From positions 40,177 to 104,176 of the forward strand of contig UQNA01000003.1 in the NCBI GenBank assembly GCA_900542195.1: a stretch of DNA of 64,000 bases, given 5' to 3'. Source of the DNA: an uncultured Sutterella sp. (lineage in GTDB: Bacteria > Pseudomonadota > Gammaproteobacteria > Burkholderiales > Burkholderiaceae_F). This document shows, one piece after another, positions 33,517 through 43,252 of the stretch (positions within the stretch are counted from its first letter, which is position 1; each line of letters starts with the position of its first letter). The position numbers and the translations under genes are program-made. The notes below the pieces were generated by a model. It did no database searches, had not been told where the DNA came from, and was given only the letters and a program-made list of their open reading frames with translations.

Positions 33517-34326
33517 ATGTTAAAAAGACAAACCTTAAAGTTGCTGTCATCTCTGGTCATTCTCTCCGCCTTGGCTTTGACAGGATGCCAGGATAAGAAA
33601 CCTTCTGAGCTGAAGGTAGGTGCTACTGCGGGCCCGCACGCTGCAAATGTGCAGAAAGCTGCTGAAGTTGCAAAGAAAGACGGCCTAAACGTGAAGGTAG
33701 TTGAGTTCACCGATTACATCACGCCGAATAAGAGCCTGGCTGAAGGAGCTCTGGACGTGGTTGTCTATCAGCATGAACCTTTCTTGAATAACTTTAACAA
33801 ACAGCAAGGTACCGACCTTAAGAATATCGGCAAAGCAGTGGTACAGCCGATGGGTTTTTACTCTAACAAGATCAAGAGCCTGGAGACGGTTCCTGCAGGC
33901 TCAACGGTTGCTATCCCAAATGATCCGACCAATGAGGGCCGAGCCCTGATTCTTCTCGAGCAGGCCGGCCTCATTCAGCTGAAAGCCGGTGCCGGTGGTA
34001 CCGCTACTGTCCATGAGATTATTGAAAATCCGAAGAAATTGAAATTTAAAGAACTCGAGGCTGCACAGTTGCCAAGAAGTTTAGAGGATGTTGATTTTGC
34101 TTGCATTCCGATGAACTATGCAATCAGCGGTTCTTTATCTCCTCAGAAACAAGGTTTTTACTTTGAGTCCAAGGATGCTCCGTACGCTTTGATTGTCATC
34201 GCCTCTCGCGCTAATAATGCAAACGATGAGCAAGTTAAGAAATTTGTGAAGGCCTTCCAATCTCCGGAAGTGGCTAAGTTTATTAAGGAGGAGTTCAAGG
34301 GTGCCGTAGTACCCGCTTGGGAATAA
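33517..34326 (+). CDS. MetQ/NlpA-family substrate-binding lipoprotein
   Basis: Periplasmic, lipid-anchored binding protein of a methionine-type ABC importer; 269 residues. The lipobox LALTGC places the lipidated cysteine at residue 24. Family features: LKVGATAGPHA, VEFTDYITPNKSLAEGALDVVVYQHEPFL in consecutive segments, and IPNDPTNEGRALILLEQAGLI. AAAGGA lies 7 nt before the ATG. No metN or metI is in the window, so it is an orphan binding protein here; the ligand (D/L-methionine or another amino acid) is inferred from family only. The long leader upstream suggests regulated expression. Confidence 0.88.
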   Translation: MLKRQTLKLLSSLVILSALALTGCQDKKPSELKVGATAGPHAANVQKAAEVAKKDGLNVKVVEFTDYITPNKSLAEGALDVVVYQHEPFLNNFNKQQGTDLKNIGKAVVQPMGFYSNKIKSLETVPAGSTVAIPNDPTNEGRALILLEQAGLIQLKAGAGGTATVHEIIENPKKLKFKELEAAQLPRSLEDVDFACIPMNYAISGSLSPQKQGFYFESKDAPYALIVIASRANNANDEQVKKFVKAFQSPEVAKFIKEEFKGAVVPAWE

Positions 34327-34350
34327 AAGAAGAAATTTTTTGAGTTAAAA

Positions 34351-34385
34351 GAGCTCATCAACAAGAGGCTGAGTTTGATGAGCTC
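34351..34385 (+). terminator. Terminator after the MetQ-type gene
   Basis: GAGCTCATCAA (34351-34361) pairs over 11 bp with TTGATGAGCTC (34375-34385) downstream of the stop codon. Confidence 0.65.
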
Positions 34386-34393
34386 AAAAGAAA

Positions 34394-34421
34394 AGCTGTC
34401 TTCCGGGAGCGGGAGACAGCT
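34394..34421 (-). terminator. Terminator for the DedA gene
   Basis: AGCTGTCTTCC (34394-34404) pairs with GGGAGACAGCT (34411-34421); on the minus strand TTTTCTTTTG follows. Confidence 0.8.
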
Positions 34422-34445
34422 GAAGGATATTCTGAGGCCGATTAA

Positions 34446-35105
34446 TTAACTTGTTTTGGTACCGAAGTATTTTTTCCACAATTGGATGCACATGGCAATC
34501 GTGAATGGTCCGAGTGCAGCCAAGATACCGACAATTAAAATCAGAGAAAGATTGTTTTTGATAAACGGGATATTGCCGAAAAGATATCCTGCTCCAACGA
34601 TAGAGCCTACCCAGAAGAGGGCCCCGAAACCGCTGTAAAGTTCAAATTTAACGGTGTTCATTTGAGCTGCCCCCGCAACTAACGGAGCAAAGGAACGAAC
34701 AATCGGAACGAAACGGGCAAGAACAATTGTTTTACCGCCATGCTTTTCATAGAAGGAATGTGTCTTTTGAAGAGCAGATTGATCAATCCATCCAATCGAG
34801 CCGTCGTAGATTTTTTTACCCAGCCACGATCCGATGTAAAAGTTGGTTGTGTTTCCGACAATGGCACCGGCTGTAATAATCAGAATGAGAGCGATCGGGT
34901 TCATGACTCCGGTTGCCGCGGCCGCCCCCGAAATAAAAAGGAGAGAATCACCGGGCAAAAATGCGCAAATGACAATGCCGGTTTCTGCAAAGAAGATAAG
35001 GAAGAGAACTATGTAAATCCAGATCCCGTAGGCCTCGGCAACATGAAGAATAAATTGATCGGCGTTTCTAAAAAGCTCAATCGCTAGGTTAAGGAATTCC
35101 ATCAA
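34446..35105 (-). CDS. DedA-family inner-membrane protein
   Basis: 219 residues with several membrane segments. The motif FLPGDSLLFISGA and the later GGKTIVLARFVPIVRSFAPLVAG (in consecutive parts) are typical of the DedA/SNARE-associated family, proposed to flip undecaprenyl phosphate or phosphatidylethanolamine and to support envelope homeostasis. The acidic and arginine residues thought to be needed are present (PGDS, ARFVP). It is transcribed alone, divergent from mutL. Confidence 0.88.
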   Translation of the reverse strand: MMEFLNLAIELFRNADQFILHVAEAYGIWIYIVLFLIFFAETGIVICAFLPGDSLLFISGAAAATGVMNPIALILIITAGAIVGNTTNFYIGSWLGKKIYDGSIGWIDQSALQKTHSFYEKHGGKTIVLARFVPIVRSFAPLVAGAAQMNTVKFELYSGFGALFWVGSIVGAGYLFGNIPFIKNNLSLILIVGILAALGPFTIAMCIQLWKKYFGTKTS

Positions 35106-35278
35106 AAACTTTCTCAGTGAGTCACATGACCACGTAATTCTAGACGAAAAAGGATTTTTTCACTAAGCAGGATAAGTACTAGAGCAGGTTCAAGAGAAAT
35201 AGACTCAAAGCCGAAAAATTCTCTCTGTTTTCAAGAAGATGGCAAAACAGAAAAAACTTTCGGATATACAATACCGGA

Positions 35279-37183
35279 ATGAGCGAAACTGAAAAAAGAA
35301 GAGCTTTTCGGGAGATTCGTGAGCTTCCTGACCAGCTTATTAGTCAAATAGCAGCCGGAGAGGTTATTGAAAGACCTGCCTCCGTAGTAAAAGAACTTTT
35401 GGAAAACGCCATTGACGCGGGTTCTACTCATATCGAAATTAGATTGGACGGCGGCGGCATCAAACGAATATTGATTCAAGATAACGGCTGCGGGATTCCG
35501 AAAGAGTCCCTTTCGCTTGCTTTAAAACGTCACGCCACTAGTAAGGTTAGAAATTTAGATGAACTCGAATCTATTTCGAGTTTGGGATTTCGAGGCGAGG
35601 CCTTAGCATCGATTGCCAGCGTAGCTGATCTTCATCTCTCATCTAAAGTTGAAGGGGCAGATGGTTTCTCTATTTTTAAAGAAGAAATTACGCCTGCGGC
35701 TTTGAAGAAGGGAACACGTATCGAGGTCACGGATCTTTTCTATAAAACGCCGGCCCGCAGAAAATTTTTAAAAGGGGAACCAACAGAACAGGCACACTGC
35801 TTGACTTGCATTAAACGCATAGCCTTGGCCAACCCGGAGATAGATTTTTCAGTTTTTGCAAATGGCAAAGGCGTGTTGTCTCTGCCTCCTTCAACTTTGG
35901 AGGCCAGGTTAGAGCGCATGATGCCTAAAGAATTTTTAGAAGCTCATCGCACTGTCAGTGCCGAAACTCCCTCAGTCAAATTGTACGGTTGGGTTTGTTT
36001 GCCGACAGCCGCTAAAACCCGTACGGACTGCCAGTACTTCTATGTTAACGGACGCTTTGTTAAGGACAAGGTGCTTACTCATGCTCTCCGACAAGCCTAT
36101 GCAGATGTTTTGCACGGTTCTTCTCAGCCCCTGTACTGTCTGTTTTTAGAGATTGACCCGCTGAAGGTAGATGTTAATGTTCATCCGACAAAAAATGAGG
36201 TTAGATTTCGAGACTCATCTGCTATTCATCAGTTCGTATTTCATGCAGTCGAAAGCGCAATATCGCAGTCGGTTCTTGCGGATCCATTGACGGGTGAACT
36301 CACGGAAAGGGAAAGCTTTAGTGGACTTCAGGAGGATGAGCCAAAACGGACTGCTTACGGAAGTGCCGGAGAAAACAGTTTTCCGCCGAGAAAAGAATAC
36401 ACATTGCGCGGAGATGACGGCTACCAGCATTACTTAGATTTTTACGGAAAGAATGAGAGTTCTGCTGTGTCTGCTCAGTCAAGCTTTCCTAAGACTATTT
36501 ATTCTATGAAGGCAGACGAGGCAGCAGAAGATCTTTCAGGCGGCACATCGTCTCACTTCGCTGAAGAAGTAAAGGCAGAAAGTGAGGTCTACCAGCCTTT
36601 GGGGAGGGCAGTAGGACAGATAGCCGGTACTTTCATCATTGCGGAAAATGATAAAGGCATGGTCATTGTCGACATGCACGCCGCTCATGAAAGAATCGTA
36701 TATGAGCGCCTGAAGAAAAGCTTCGACAGACGAGAGATAGTAACTCAACAATTCCTAATCCCCTATGTTTTCAGCGTTACCGAAGAGCAGATGGCAGTGT
36801 TTGAAGAGTGTAGGGACCAAATCGCCGAGTTGGGGCTAGATTTATCAGCTGTTGGTCCGACACAGCTTAGTTTGCGAGGAGCTCCGGTCATGCTCGACTC
36901 CAAAATCGGCAAAGAGGGCGAAGACTTAGTTCGTGATGTTCTCGAAGACATGCGAAAGTATGGGAAGTCGTCCGTTCTTGCGGAAAAACGAAATGAGGTA
37001 TTAGCAACGATTGCGTGCCACTCTGCAATTCGCGTAAACCGGCTCTTGACTCTCTCTGAAATGGATGCCGTTTTAAGAGATATGGAAAAAACTGATCGTG
37101 CTGACGAATGCAATCATGGGCGTCCAACCTGGGTTCAAATTTCACATCGAGAACTCGACGGCTTCTTTATGCGGGGAAAATAA
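35279..37183 (+). CDS. mutL: DNA mismatch repair protein MutL
   Basis: ATPase that links MutS to downstream repair factors. 634 residues. The N-terminal GHKL ATPase has LISQIAAGEVIERPASVVKE, DNGCGI, and LGFRGEALASI; the middle region is variable (about 335-440), and the C-terminal dimerisation domain begins near YQPLGRAVGQIAGTFIIAE. The endonuclease motif DQHAxxERxxYE appears as DMHAAHERIVYERL, with a methionine in place of glutamine. Directly followed by miaA with no gap, as in many proteobacteria. Confidence 0.95.
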   Translation: MSETEKRRAFREIRELPDQLISQIAAGEVIERPASVVKELLENAIDAGSTHIEIRLDGGGIKRILIQDNGCGIPKESLSLALKRHATSKVRNLDELESISSLGFRGEALASIASVADLHLSSKVEGADGFSIFKEEITPAALKKGTRIEVTDLFYKTPARRKFLKGEPTEQAHCLTCIKRIALANPEIDFSVFANGKGVLSLPPSTLEARLERMMPKEFLEAHRTVSAETPSVKLYGWVCLPTAAKTRTDCQYFYVNGRFVKDKVLTHALRQAYADVLHGSSQPLYCLFLEIDPLKVDVNVHPTKNEVRFRDSSAIHQFVFHAVESAISQSVLADPLTGELTERESFSGLQEDEPKRTAYGSAGENSFPPRKEYTLRGDDGYQHYLDFYGKNESSAVSAQSSFPKTIYSMKADEAAEDLSGGTSSHFAEEVKAESEVYQPLGRAVGQIAGTFIIAENDKGMVIVDMHAAHERIVYERLKKSFDRREIVTQQFLIPYVFSVTEEQMAVFEECRDQIAELGLDLSAVGPTQLSLRGAPVMLDSKIGKEGEDLVRDVLEDMRKYGKSSVLAEKRNEVLATIACHSAIRVNRLLTLSEMDAVLRDMEKTDRADECNHGRPTWVQISHRELDGFFMRGK

Positions 37184-38125
37184 TTGACGACTCAAATACT
37201 GAAAGATGCTGATGCGGTGATGCTTCTCGGGCCGACAGCCAGCGGAAAGACTGCACTTGCGTTAAAGGCTGCCAAGATAGTGCCTTGCGAAATTATTTCT
37301 ATTGACTCGGCACTGGTCTATAAAAAAATGAATATTGGAACCGCAAAGCCCACAAAAGAAGAGCTGGAACAAGTTCCTCATCACCTCATCGATATTATTG
37401 AGCCTACGGAGGCATACTCGACCGCAAGTTTTGTTTCCGACTGCGAAAGACTGGTAAAAGAAATAAGAGCCAGAGGACGTCTGCCGATAATAGTGGGCGG
37501 GACAATGCTCTACGCTAAAGCACTGAGGGAAGGTTTGTCGGAATTACCGACGAGCACACCGGAAGTAAGGGAGAAGATTGCTAATCTGCTTAAAGAAAAA
37601 GGCCTTCCTTTCCTATATGAGGAGCTTAAAATAGTCGATCCGGACTCAGCCCGGCGCTTATCTCCAAACGATACACAAAGAATTTCGAGGGCCATGGAGG
37701 TCTATGAGTTATCCGGGCGTCCGTTGACTTCTTTTTTTGGAGAAGTAAAAGGAACGGAGTTAAATATCCCAACCTTCGCTCTCTTTCCTGAAGACAGAAA
37801 AGAACTTCATCAAAGAATAGCGCTTCGCTTTGAACAGATGTTGGAAAACGGGTTTCTTGATGAGGTTAGAAGCTTGAAAGAAATACCGGGACTAACAAAA
37901 GATCATTCCAGCATACGCTGCGTCGGCTACCGTCAAGCGTGGGATTATCTTGACGGACTAACAAGCTTCGATGAATTTAAAGAAGCTGGGATCGCGGCTA
38001 CCCGTCAGTTAGCTAAACGCCAAATCACCTGGCTAAGGTCGATGAAAGACGTGACTTTGCTAAATGGCACTTCACCGGAAAACGAAAATACTTTCTTAGA
38101 AGCGTGCCGTCTTGCTGCTAGTTAA
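37184..38125 (+). CDS. miaA: tRNA dimethylallyltransferase MiaA
   Basis: Adds a dimethylallyl group to A37 of tRNAs reading UNN codons. 313 residues. Motifs: VMLLGPTASGKTALAL (P-loop), ISIDSALVYKKMNIGTAKP, and ITWLRSMKDV near the C-terminus. The usual DSxQVY motif reads DSALVY, with Leu replacing Gln. The start is the TTG immediately after the mutL stop codon, with GGGGA upstream. Its 3' end overlaps the convergent MFS gene by 8 nt. Confidence 0.95.
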   Translation: MTTQILKDADAVMLLGPTASGKTALALKAAKIVPCEIISIDSALVYKKMNIGTAKPTKEELEQVPHHLIDIIEPTEAYSTASFVSDCERLVKEIRARGRLPIIVGGTMLYAKALREGLSELPTSTPEVREKIANLLKEKGLPFLYEELKIVDPDSARRLSPNDTQRISRAMEVYELSGRPLTSFFGEVKGTELNIPTFALFPEDRKELHQRIALRFEQMLENGFLDEVRSLKEIPGLTKDHSSIRCVGYRQAWDYLDGLTSFDEFKEAGIAATRQLAKRQITWLRSMKDVTLLNGTSPENENTFLEACRLAAS

Positions 38126-39302
38126 TGGCTTTTCGATTGCAGAGAATCAACCAAGCTGCGTAGGGAAGGAGAATAAGTCCGGAAGCGGCGATAACGAAAG
38201 CGTACCCGCAAACTCCGGCACCCCAAGCAGCAATTAGCGGACCAAGCGCCATTCCAACGTGTCCGGTCAAGAAATTGAATCCGTAAATCTGTCCTTTTTC
38301 TTCCGGAGGGCAGACTTGGGACAGAATAGCATTAACGGTAGGAATTAAACCTGCAACTGCAAAACCGCCTAAGAATCTCCAGAAGGTCAAGCCTTCTACG
38401 CTGTCCGGAACCACTTGGAGAGCAATGACTGCAGCAGAAAGCACAAGACAGATGAGGAGAACTTTCATAAAACCGAACTTCTGGCCGGCGGCTCCTAACA
38501 AAGGAGAAGCAATCATGACGGAGATTCCGCTGATCGAAAAAACGGTTCCGGCCACGAGTGTAATGTTATCCATGCTTCCTTGAAGTTCAGCGATATAGAG
38601 CGGGAAAATCGGCTGAAGAGAAAACAACGCCGCATAAATGACAGCCGAGCCTATCAGCATCTGCATGATGGCAGGAGACTTAAGCACGGAAAAATCAAAA
38701 AATGGCTTTTTCTCTTTGATGGGTTCGTGTTTTCCTTCTTTACAGTAAAAGAAAATTAAAACAGTAATAATGGCTAATGCCACTCCGGCAATATAAAAAG
38801 AATTCCGCATGCCGAATTGAGTGGAAAGAACGCCCCCGATGAATGGACCTCCGATTCCTCCGATCGTCATTCCTCCTTGAAGCAAGCCCATACTCAATCC
38901 GATTTTATTGTTCGGCATTGTGGTTGCCACAAGAGCAAGAAGTGCAGGGTAGAGACCGGCGGACAGGCCTTGAAAAACTCTCGCGGCAAACAGTCCTTCG
39001 ACAGTGCTGACGAGGCCGCAAAGCGTATAACTTATAGCCAAACAAACGGACGCCCGCAAAGCCATTAATTTACGGCTTTTTCTGTCTGCAATAACTCCCC
39101 AGACCGGACCTAACAGTCCGCTGATAAAGAAGGTGACGGAAAAGACTGCCCCGGACCAAAGATTGACATCATCCGGAGCAACCTTAAGGTCTTGAACAAG
39201 ATAGAGAGGCAAAAACGGTGTGACCATCGTAAAAGATAGTTCCATCAAGAAACCCGATGCCGTTAAGACAATAAGCGGGATTATCCAGCCGTTTTTGTTC
39301 AT
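38118..39302 (-). CDS. MFS exporter, MdtG/multidrug type
   Basis: 394 residues and about 12 membrane segments. Motif A appears as GVIADRKSRKLMALR, and the MTIGGIGGPFIGG stretch in segment 5 fits motif C of proton-driven exporters. Closest by form to MdtG-like drug efflux proteins; substrate not evident. Its end overlaps miaA by 8 nt tail-to-tail. The outer-membrane barrel gene lies upstream on the same strand with a terminator between, so the two are likely separate units. Confidence 0.82.
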   Translation of the reverse strand: MNKNGWIIPLIVLTASGFLMELSFTMVTPFLPLYLVQDLKVAPDDVNLWSGAVFSVTFFISGLLGPVWGVIADRKSRKLMALRASVCLAISYTLCGLVSTVEGLFAARVFQGLSAGLYPALLALVATTMPNNKIGLSMGLLQGGMTIGGIGGPFIGGVLSTQFGMRNSFYIAGVALAIITVLIFFYCKEGKHEPIKEKKPFFDFSVLKSPAIMQMLIGSAVIYAALFSLQPIFPLYIAELQGSMDNITLVAGTVFSISGISVMIASPLLGAAGQKFGFMKVLLICLVLSAAVIALQVVPDSVEGLTFWRFLGGFAVAGLIPTVNAILSQVCPPEEKGQIYGFNFLTGHVGMALGPLIAAWGAGVCGYAFVIAASGLILLPYAAWLILCNRKAIN

Positions 39303-39344
39303 ACAGATTGTTTAGAGAAGAGGTGTTTATTGTTCTTATCGGAG

Positions 39345-39376
39345 AAAAGGACTAAGGAAGGTGCCTCAGCCCTTTT
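39345..39376 (-). terminator. Terminator after the outer-membrane barrel gene
   Basis: Read on the minus strand, AAAAGGGCTGAGG pairs over 13 positions (two G-U) with CCTTAGTCCTTTT. Confidence 0.6.
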
Positions 39377-39381
39377 TAGCT

Positions 39382-40308
39382 TTAGTACATGAATTGATAG
39401 TTAACCATCAAGTCTTGTCTGAAGCTGCCGTGCGGAGCCGCACCTGCACCGTAGGTCAACCCGAATGCATGCTGACCTTTAGTAGTCTCAATTCCGAATT
39501 TGCCTCGGAAAGAAATAGAGTCTGCAAATCTTGAGCTGTAGAAATCATCTTCAACACTAACATTTACTTTTCTCTTACCGGCAGTAGGAATGACAGCCAA
39601 ATCTAACATCGTTCTGGTTCTCCAGCCGCCACCGCAAGTAAATTCATAGCCTGCATTCACGCCAACCGGGAATTGCCAAATGTTTTGATCTCCGAGGTGG
39701 ACAGTATCTCCCTCAACGTCTGTGTAATTGTCGTTTTTGAGATGAGTGAAGCGGACGCTATAGTAAGGAACCCAGCTAATGCCCCCGGCAACGAAGCTGG
39801 TTTCAAAGCGGATGCCGGCGTTAATGGCGGATCCTTTGACATGGCTGAAATCAGGTTTATCTTTGCTATAGAGGTAGCCCAGGTTTGCAATGACGTTTAC
39901 TCTTTGTCCTTTCCAAGTGGAGTAAAGGTTAACGCCTCCCCAGTGAGAATCTAATTTTTCCTCATCCTCTCCGGTACGTTTTAGCTTGCCGGCTCCGCCA
40001 TTAATTGAAAGGCCGAGGCGGAAGCTGTCAGCAATGACATGGTCGTAACCGAGAACAAGCCCGGCACCTTTATTTCTCATGTCTTCGTGGCTGATTCGAT
40101 GGGTATAACCAAAGCCTTCTAACCAAGGATCTCCTTGCTTGTATTGAACATTCCAGCCGTTGAACAGAGGGCCGGACATGGATAAACGAGATTCAATGAT
40201 ATCTTGGTTGATATTGCTTACGTCATAGCGGTTAGCGGTTGTCACCAAAGCCATGGACGGCGCAGAAACAGCTAATAAGAGTAAAGCGGAAAGTTGTGAA
40301 AGTTTCAT
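39382..40308 (-). CDS. Outer-membrane beta-barrel protein (autotransporter-barrel-like)
   Basis: 308 residues. Signal peptide of about 20 residues ending near PSMALV. The rest shows alternating amphipathic strands with many Gly/Tyr/Trp and ends VNYQFMY, with a terminal aromatic as expected for outer-membrane insertion. The pattern of short hairpins resembles the translocator barrel of autotransporters, but no passenger domain is present. Function unknown. It lies between genes for an MFS exporter and an amino-acid symporter, on the same strand as both. Confidence 0.7.
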   Translation of the reverse strand: MKLSQLSALLLLAVSAPSMALVTTANRYDVSNINQDIIESRLSMSGPLFNGWNVQYKQGDPWLEGFGYTHRISHEDMRNKGAGLVLGYDHVIADSFRLGLSINGGAGKLKRTGEDEEKLDSHWGGVNLYSTWKGQRVNVIANLGYLYSKDKPDFSHVKGSAINAGIRFETSFVAGGISWVPYYSVRFTHLKNDNYTDVEGDTVHLGDQNIWQFPVGVNAGYEFTCGGGWRTRTMLDLAVIPTAGKRKVNVSVEDDFYSSRFADSISFRGKFGIETTKGQHAFGLTYGAGAAPHGSFRQDLMVNYQFMY

Positions 40309-40451
40309 GATTCTTTAATTAGGTTGTAGTCATTCTCTGCCTAACTACTGGCAGATGGGACGTTGGTTATGGCTAATAAGACTAAGTATACAAGCAAGGT
40401 CAAAGCCAAACAAACGTCAAATCTTTGATTGGACGGTCATCGAAAAGAAAA

Positions 40452-40469
40452 CGACCGCTTATGCGGCCG
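40452..40469 (-). terminator. Terminator after the sodium/amino-acid symporter gene
   Basis: CGACCGC (40452-40458) and GCGGCCG (40463-40469) pair with one mismatch around TTAT; on the minus strand GTTTTCTTTTCG follows. Confidence 0.7.
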
Positions 40470-40487
40470 CTTTCTTGAGCAGAAGAA

Positions 40488-41999
40488 TTAAACGTTTAAC
40501 ACGTTGCCTTCCAGGTCTTCGCGCGAACCTTGTTCGAGTTTTCTTCTTTCTCTATCGCGGATTTCTTCGGCTCTGCCTCCGGTCCAATAAGTGGCATTTT
40601 TAATACCTAAAGCTTCCGGATGGAAAACAGGGTCTAAACCAATTGACTTTTGTTTTTCGTAATCCTTGAGACTGACAAAAGCTTGCTTGTGCATAAGAAG
40701 AATAGCAATGACGTTAAGCCAAGCCATTAAACCTACACCGATATCGCCGATTGCCCATGCCAGTTCTGCAGTCTTGATAGCGCCGAAAACGGTAGCGCAT
40801 AAGAACAAGAACTTAAGAAGGAAGTACAGGGAAGGCATCTTGAGCTTTCTATTCAAATATGCAACGTTTGTTTCTGCGATATAGAAGTAAGCCAAGATTG
40901 TAGTGAAGGCAAAGAAGAACAAAGCGACAGCAACGAAAGCTTGACCAAAGCCCGGCATTAAGCTTTCAACGGCAGCTTGAGTGTAGGCCGGCCCGGTAGC
41001 TACATTTTTTAAACCCTCGAAAATATGATTATTGTCCGGGCCGACGACGTTGTAGCTTCCGGTAATCAAAATCATGAAAGCGGTAGCAGAGCAGACAAGC
41101 AATGTATCTACGTAAACGGAGAAAGCCTGAACTAGACCTTGTTTAACCGGATGGCTGACGGAGGCTGCACTAGATGCGTGAGGACCTGTGCCCTGACCGG
41201 CTTCATTGGAATAGATGCCGCGCTTGACACCCCAGGAGACGGCCATACCGAGGATGGCACCGAACCCTGCATCCATGCCGAAAGCACTGCTGACGATAAG
41301 TTTCAGGATGTCTGCAAGCATATCCACATGCATGAAGACAATAACTAAAGCCACAATCACATAGGCTTGAGCCATGAAAGGAACAACCAGGGATGTGAAG
41401 GCGGCAATGCGTTTTACGCCGCCGAAGATAATGAAGCTAAGAAGTGCTGCAACGACAGCAGCGGAAATTGCCGGAGTAATGCCGAACGCGTTTTCCATAC
41501 TGACTGCAATTGCGTTAGATTGAACGCCGGGAAGGAAAAGGCCGCAGGCGAAGATGGTGACGATAGCAAATAACCAAGCAAACCACTTAACGCCGAGACC
41601 GCGTTCGATATAGAAGGCGGGACCGCCACGGTATTCACCGTTAATTTTTTCCTTGTAGATTTGGCCGAGGGTGGATTCTACAAAGGCGGAGCTAGCACCT
41701 AAGAAGGCAACCATCCACATCCAGAAAACGGCGCCCGGACCTCCGAAGGTAATTGCCGTAGCAACACCGGCAATGTTGCCGGTACCCACACGGCCTGCAA
41801 GCGTCATGGACAGAGCTTGGAAAGAAGAGACGCCGGTGACGGTGTCTTTAGGCTGAAACAAGAGCTGCCACATATGTTTTAAGTGGCGAAGCTGCAGGAA
41901 GCCGCCTTTTAAGGACAAGAACAACCCTGCACCCAAACATAAATACACCAAAGCCGGGGACCAAACCCAGGCATTTACGGTGTTGACAATCGATTCCAT
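40488..41999 (-). CDS. Sodium:alanine/glycine symporter (AGCS family)
   Basis: Inner-membrane Na+-driven importer of alanine, glycine or similar amino acids. 503 residues with about 11 membrane segments. Family motifs: GRVGTGNIAGVATAITFGGPGA in consecutive parts, FWMWMVAFLGASSAFVESTLGQ in parts, and GIYSNEAGQGTGPHASSAA. A hydrophilic C-terminal tail of about 55 residues follows. Probably a single-gene unit. Amino-acid import fits a cell that does not rely on sugars. Confidence 0.92.
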   Translation of the reverse strand: MESIVNTVNAWVWSPALVYLCLGAGLFLSLKGGFLQLRHLKHMWQLLFQPKDTVTGVSSFQALSMTLAGRVGTGNIAGVATAITFGGPGAVFWMWMVAFLGASSAFVESTLGQIYKEKINGEYRGGPAFYIERGLGVKWFAWLFAIVTIFACGLFLPGVQSNAIAVSMENAFGITPAISAAVVAALLSFIIFGGVKRIAAFTSLVVPFMAQAYVIVALVIVFMHVDMLADILKLIVSSAFGMDAGFGAILGMAVSWGVKRGIYSNEAGQGTGPHASSAASVSHPVKQGLVQAFSVYVDTLLVCSATAFMILITGSYNVVGPDNNHIFEGLKNVATGPAYTQAAVESLMPGFGQAFVAVALFFFAFTTILAYFYIAETNVAYLNRKLKMPSLYFLLKFLFLCATVFGAIKTAELAWAIGDIGVGLMAWLNVIAILLMHKQAFVSLKDYEKQKSIGLDPVFHPEALGIKNATYWTGGRAEEIRDRERRKLEQGSREDLEGNVLNV

Positions 42000-42135
42000 T
42001 TTTTCCCCTTTGCAAGGTTGTTAATCTATGACATAAAAATTACAACAAATGAAAAGGGTGTGTCACAAATTGAAATACTTTTTTTGTTGCAAAAAGGAAA
42101 GGAATGTACTGAGGCTGACGAGTTTCCAAGAAAAA

Positions 42136-42157
42136 GAGCGAGGACAAAGCCTCGCTC
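42136..42157 (-). terminator. Terminator after purM
   Basis: GAGCGAGG (42136-42143) pairs with CCTCGCTC (42150-42157); on the minus strand TTTTTCTTGG follows. Confidence 0.85.
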
Positions 42158-42177
42158 GGTAATCAGTTAGGACCGGT

Positions 42178-43209
42178 TTATTTAACTACGCAACCCGGGG
42201 CTCCTTCAGGACGAGCCTCGATTTCACCGATACGGTACACGGTTTCACCGGCCTCGCGGAAAAGCTGCATAGCTTCTTCGGCCTTGTCGGCTGCAACAAT
42301 TACGGCCATACCGATACCGTTATTGAATACGCGGTACATTTCATGATCTTCGATATTGCCTTTTTCTTGAAGCCAATTGAAGATTTCCGGGCGCGGCCAA
42401 GAACCGGCTTTGATAACTGCCTGTGTATTGTCCGGAAGAATTCTGGGAACGTTTTCCAACAAACCGCCGCCGGTGATATGGGCCATTCCTTTAATTTCCA
42501 CTTTTTCCATAACGGAAAGAACCGGTTTGACATAAATTCTTGTCGGTTCCATGACGGCATCGGCAAGAGTCTTATCTCCGATTTTTTCTTCCCAAGAAGC
42601 ACCGCTGACTTCAATGACTTTACGGATAAGAGAGAAACCGTTGGAGTGAGGGCCGCTGGAAGTTAAACCAAGAACCACGTCGCCCGGAACAATAGATTTT
42701 CCGTCAATGATATTTGCTTTATCGACTACGCCGACAGCAAAACCAGCCAAGTCATATTCGCCTTCCGGATACATTCCCGGCATTTCCGCTGTTTCACCGC
42801 CGATTAAAGCACAACCGGCAAGTTCACAACCGCGGGCAACACCGCCGACTACTTTTTCTGCTACGTCGACATCGAGGTGACCGCAGGCAAAGTAGTCAAG
42901 GAAGAATAAAGATTTGGCACCCTGAACGAGGATGTCATTGACGCTCATGCCGACCAAATCCTGACCGACAGAGTCATGTTTATTGAGAAGGAAGGCAAGC
43001 TTAAGCTTTGTACCGACGCCGTCTGTGCCGGTTACAAGGACGGGTTCCTTGTAATCCTTTGAGACTTCAAACATAGCGCCGAATCCGCCGATAGAGCCGA
43101 GTACTCCGGGGATTAAAGTCTTCTTGGCTAAAGGTTTGATTCTTTCAACCAGTTCGTCTCCGGCATCAATAGAAACACCGGAGTCTGCATAAGATAATGG
43201 TTTTGTCAT
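42178..43209 (-). CDS. purM: Phosphoribosylformylglycinamidine cyclo-ligase PurM
   Basis: ATP-dependent ring closure giving aminoimidazole ribonucleotide in purine synthesis. 343 residues. Motifs: SYADSGVSIDAGDELV at the start, VTGTDGVGTKL, GMSVNDILVQGA, GGETAEMPGMY, and AHITGGGLLENVPRIL. It is transcribed away from the mutL-miaA direction. In many Burkholderiales purM lies near miaA and hda, so its inverted position between accessory genes suggests local rearrangement. Confidence 0.97.
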   Translation of the reverse strand: MTKPLSYADSGVSIDAGDELVERIKPLAKKTLIPGVLGSIGGFGAMFEVSKDYKEPVLVTGTDGVGTKLKLAFLLNKHDSVGQDLVGMSVNDILVQGAKSLFFLDYFACGHLDVDVAEKVVGGVARGCELAGCALIGGETAEMPGMYPEGEYDLAGFAVGVVDKANIIDGKSIVPGDVVLGLTSSGPHSNGFSLIRKVIEVSGASWEEKIGDKTLADAVMEPTRIYVKPVLSVMEKVEIKGMAHITGGGLLENVPRILPDNTQAVIKAGSWPRPEIFNWLQEKGNIEDHEMYRVFNNGIGMAVIVAADKAEEAMQLFREAGETVYRIGEIEARPEGAPGCVVK

Positions 43210-43252
43210 CGGAATTGAGAAAAAAGCTAAAAAGATTAAGCAATTCTAGCAA

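Noticed and set aside
33335..33523. 62-codon frame overlapping the start of the MetQ-type gene
   Set aside because: No SD, no recognisable features, and its overlap with the ATG (ATGTTAA) is easily accidental. It is more likely untranslated leader.
39382..40308. Classical autotransporter
   Set aside because: Only a signal peptide and a barrel-like region are present; there is no passenger domain.
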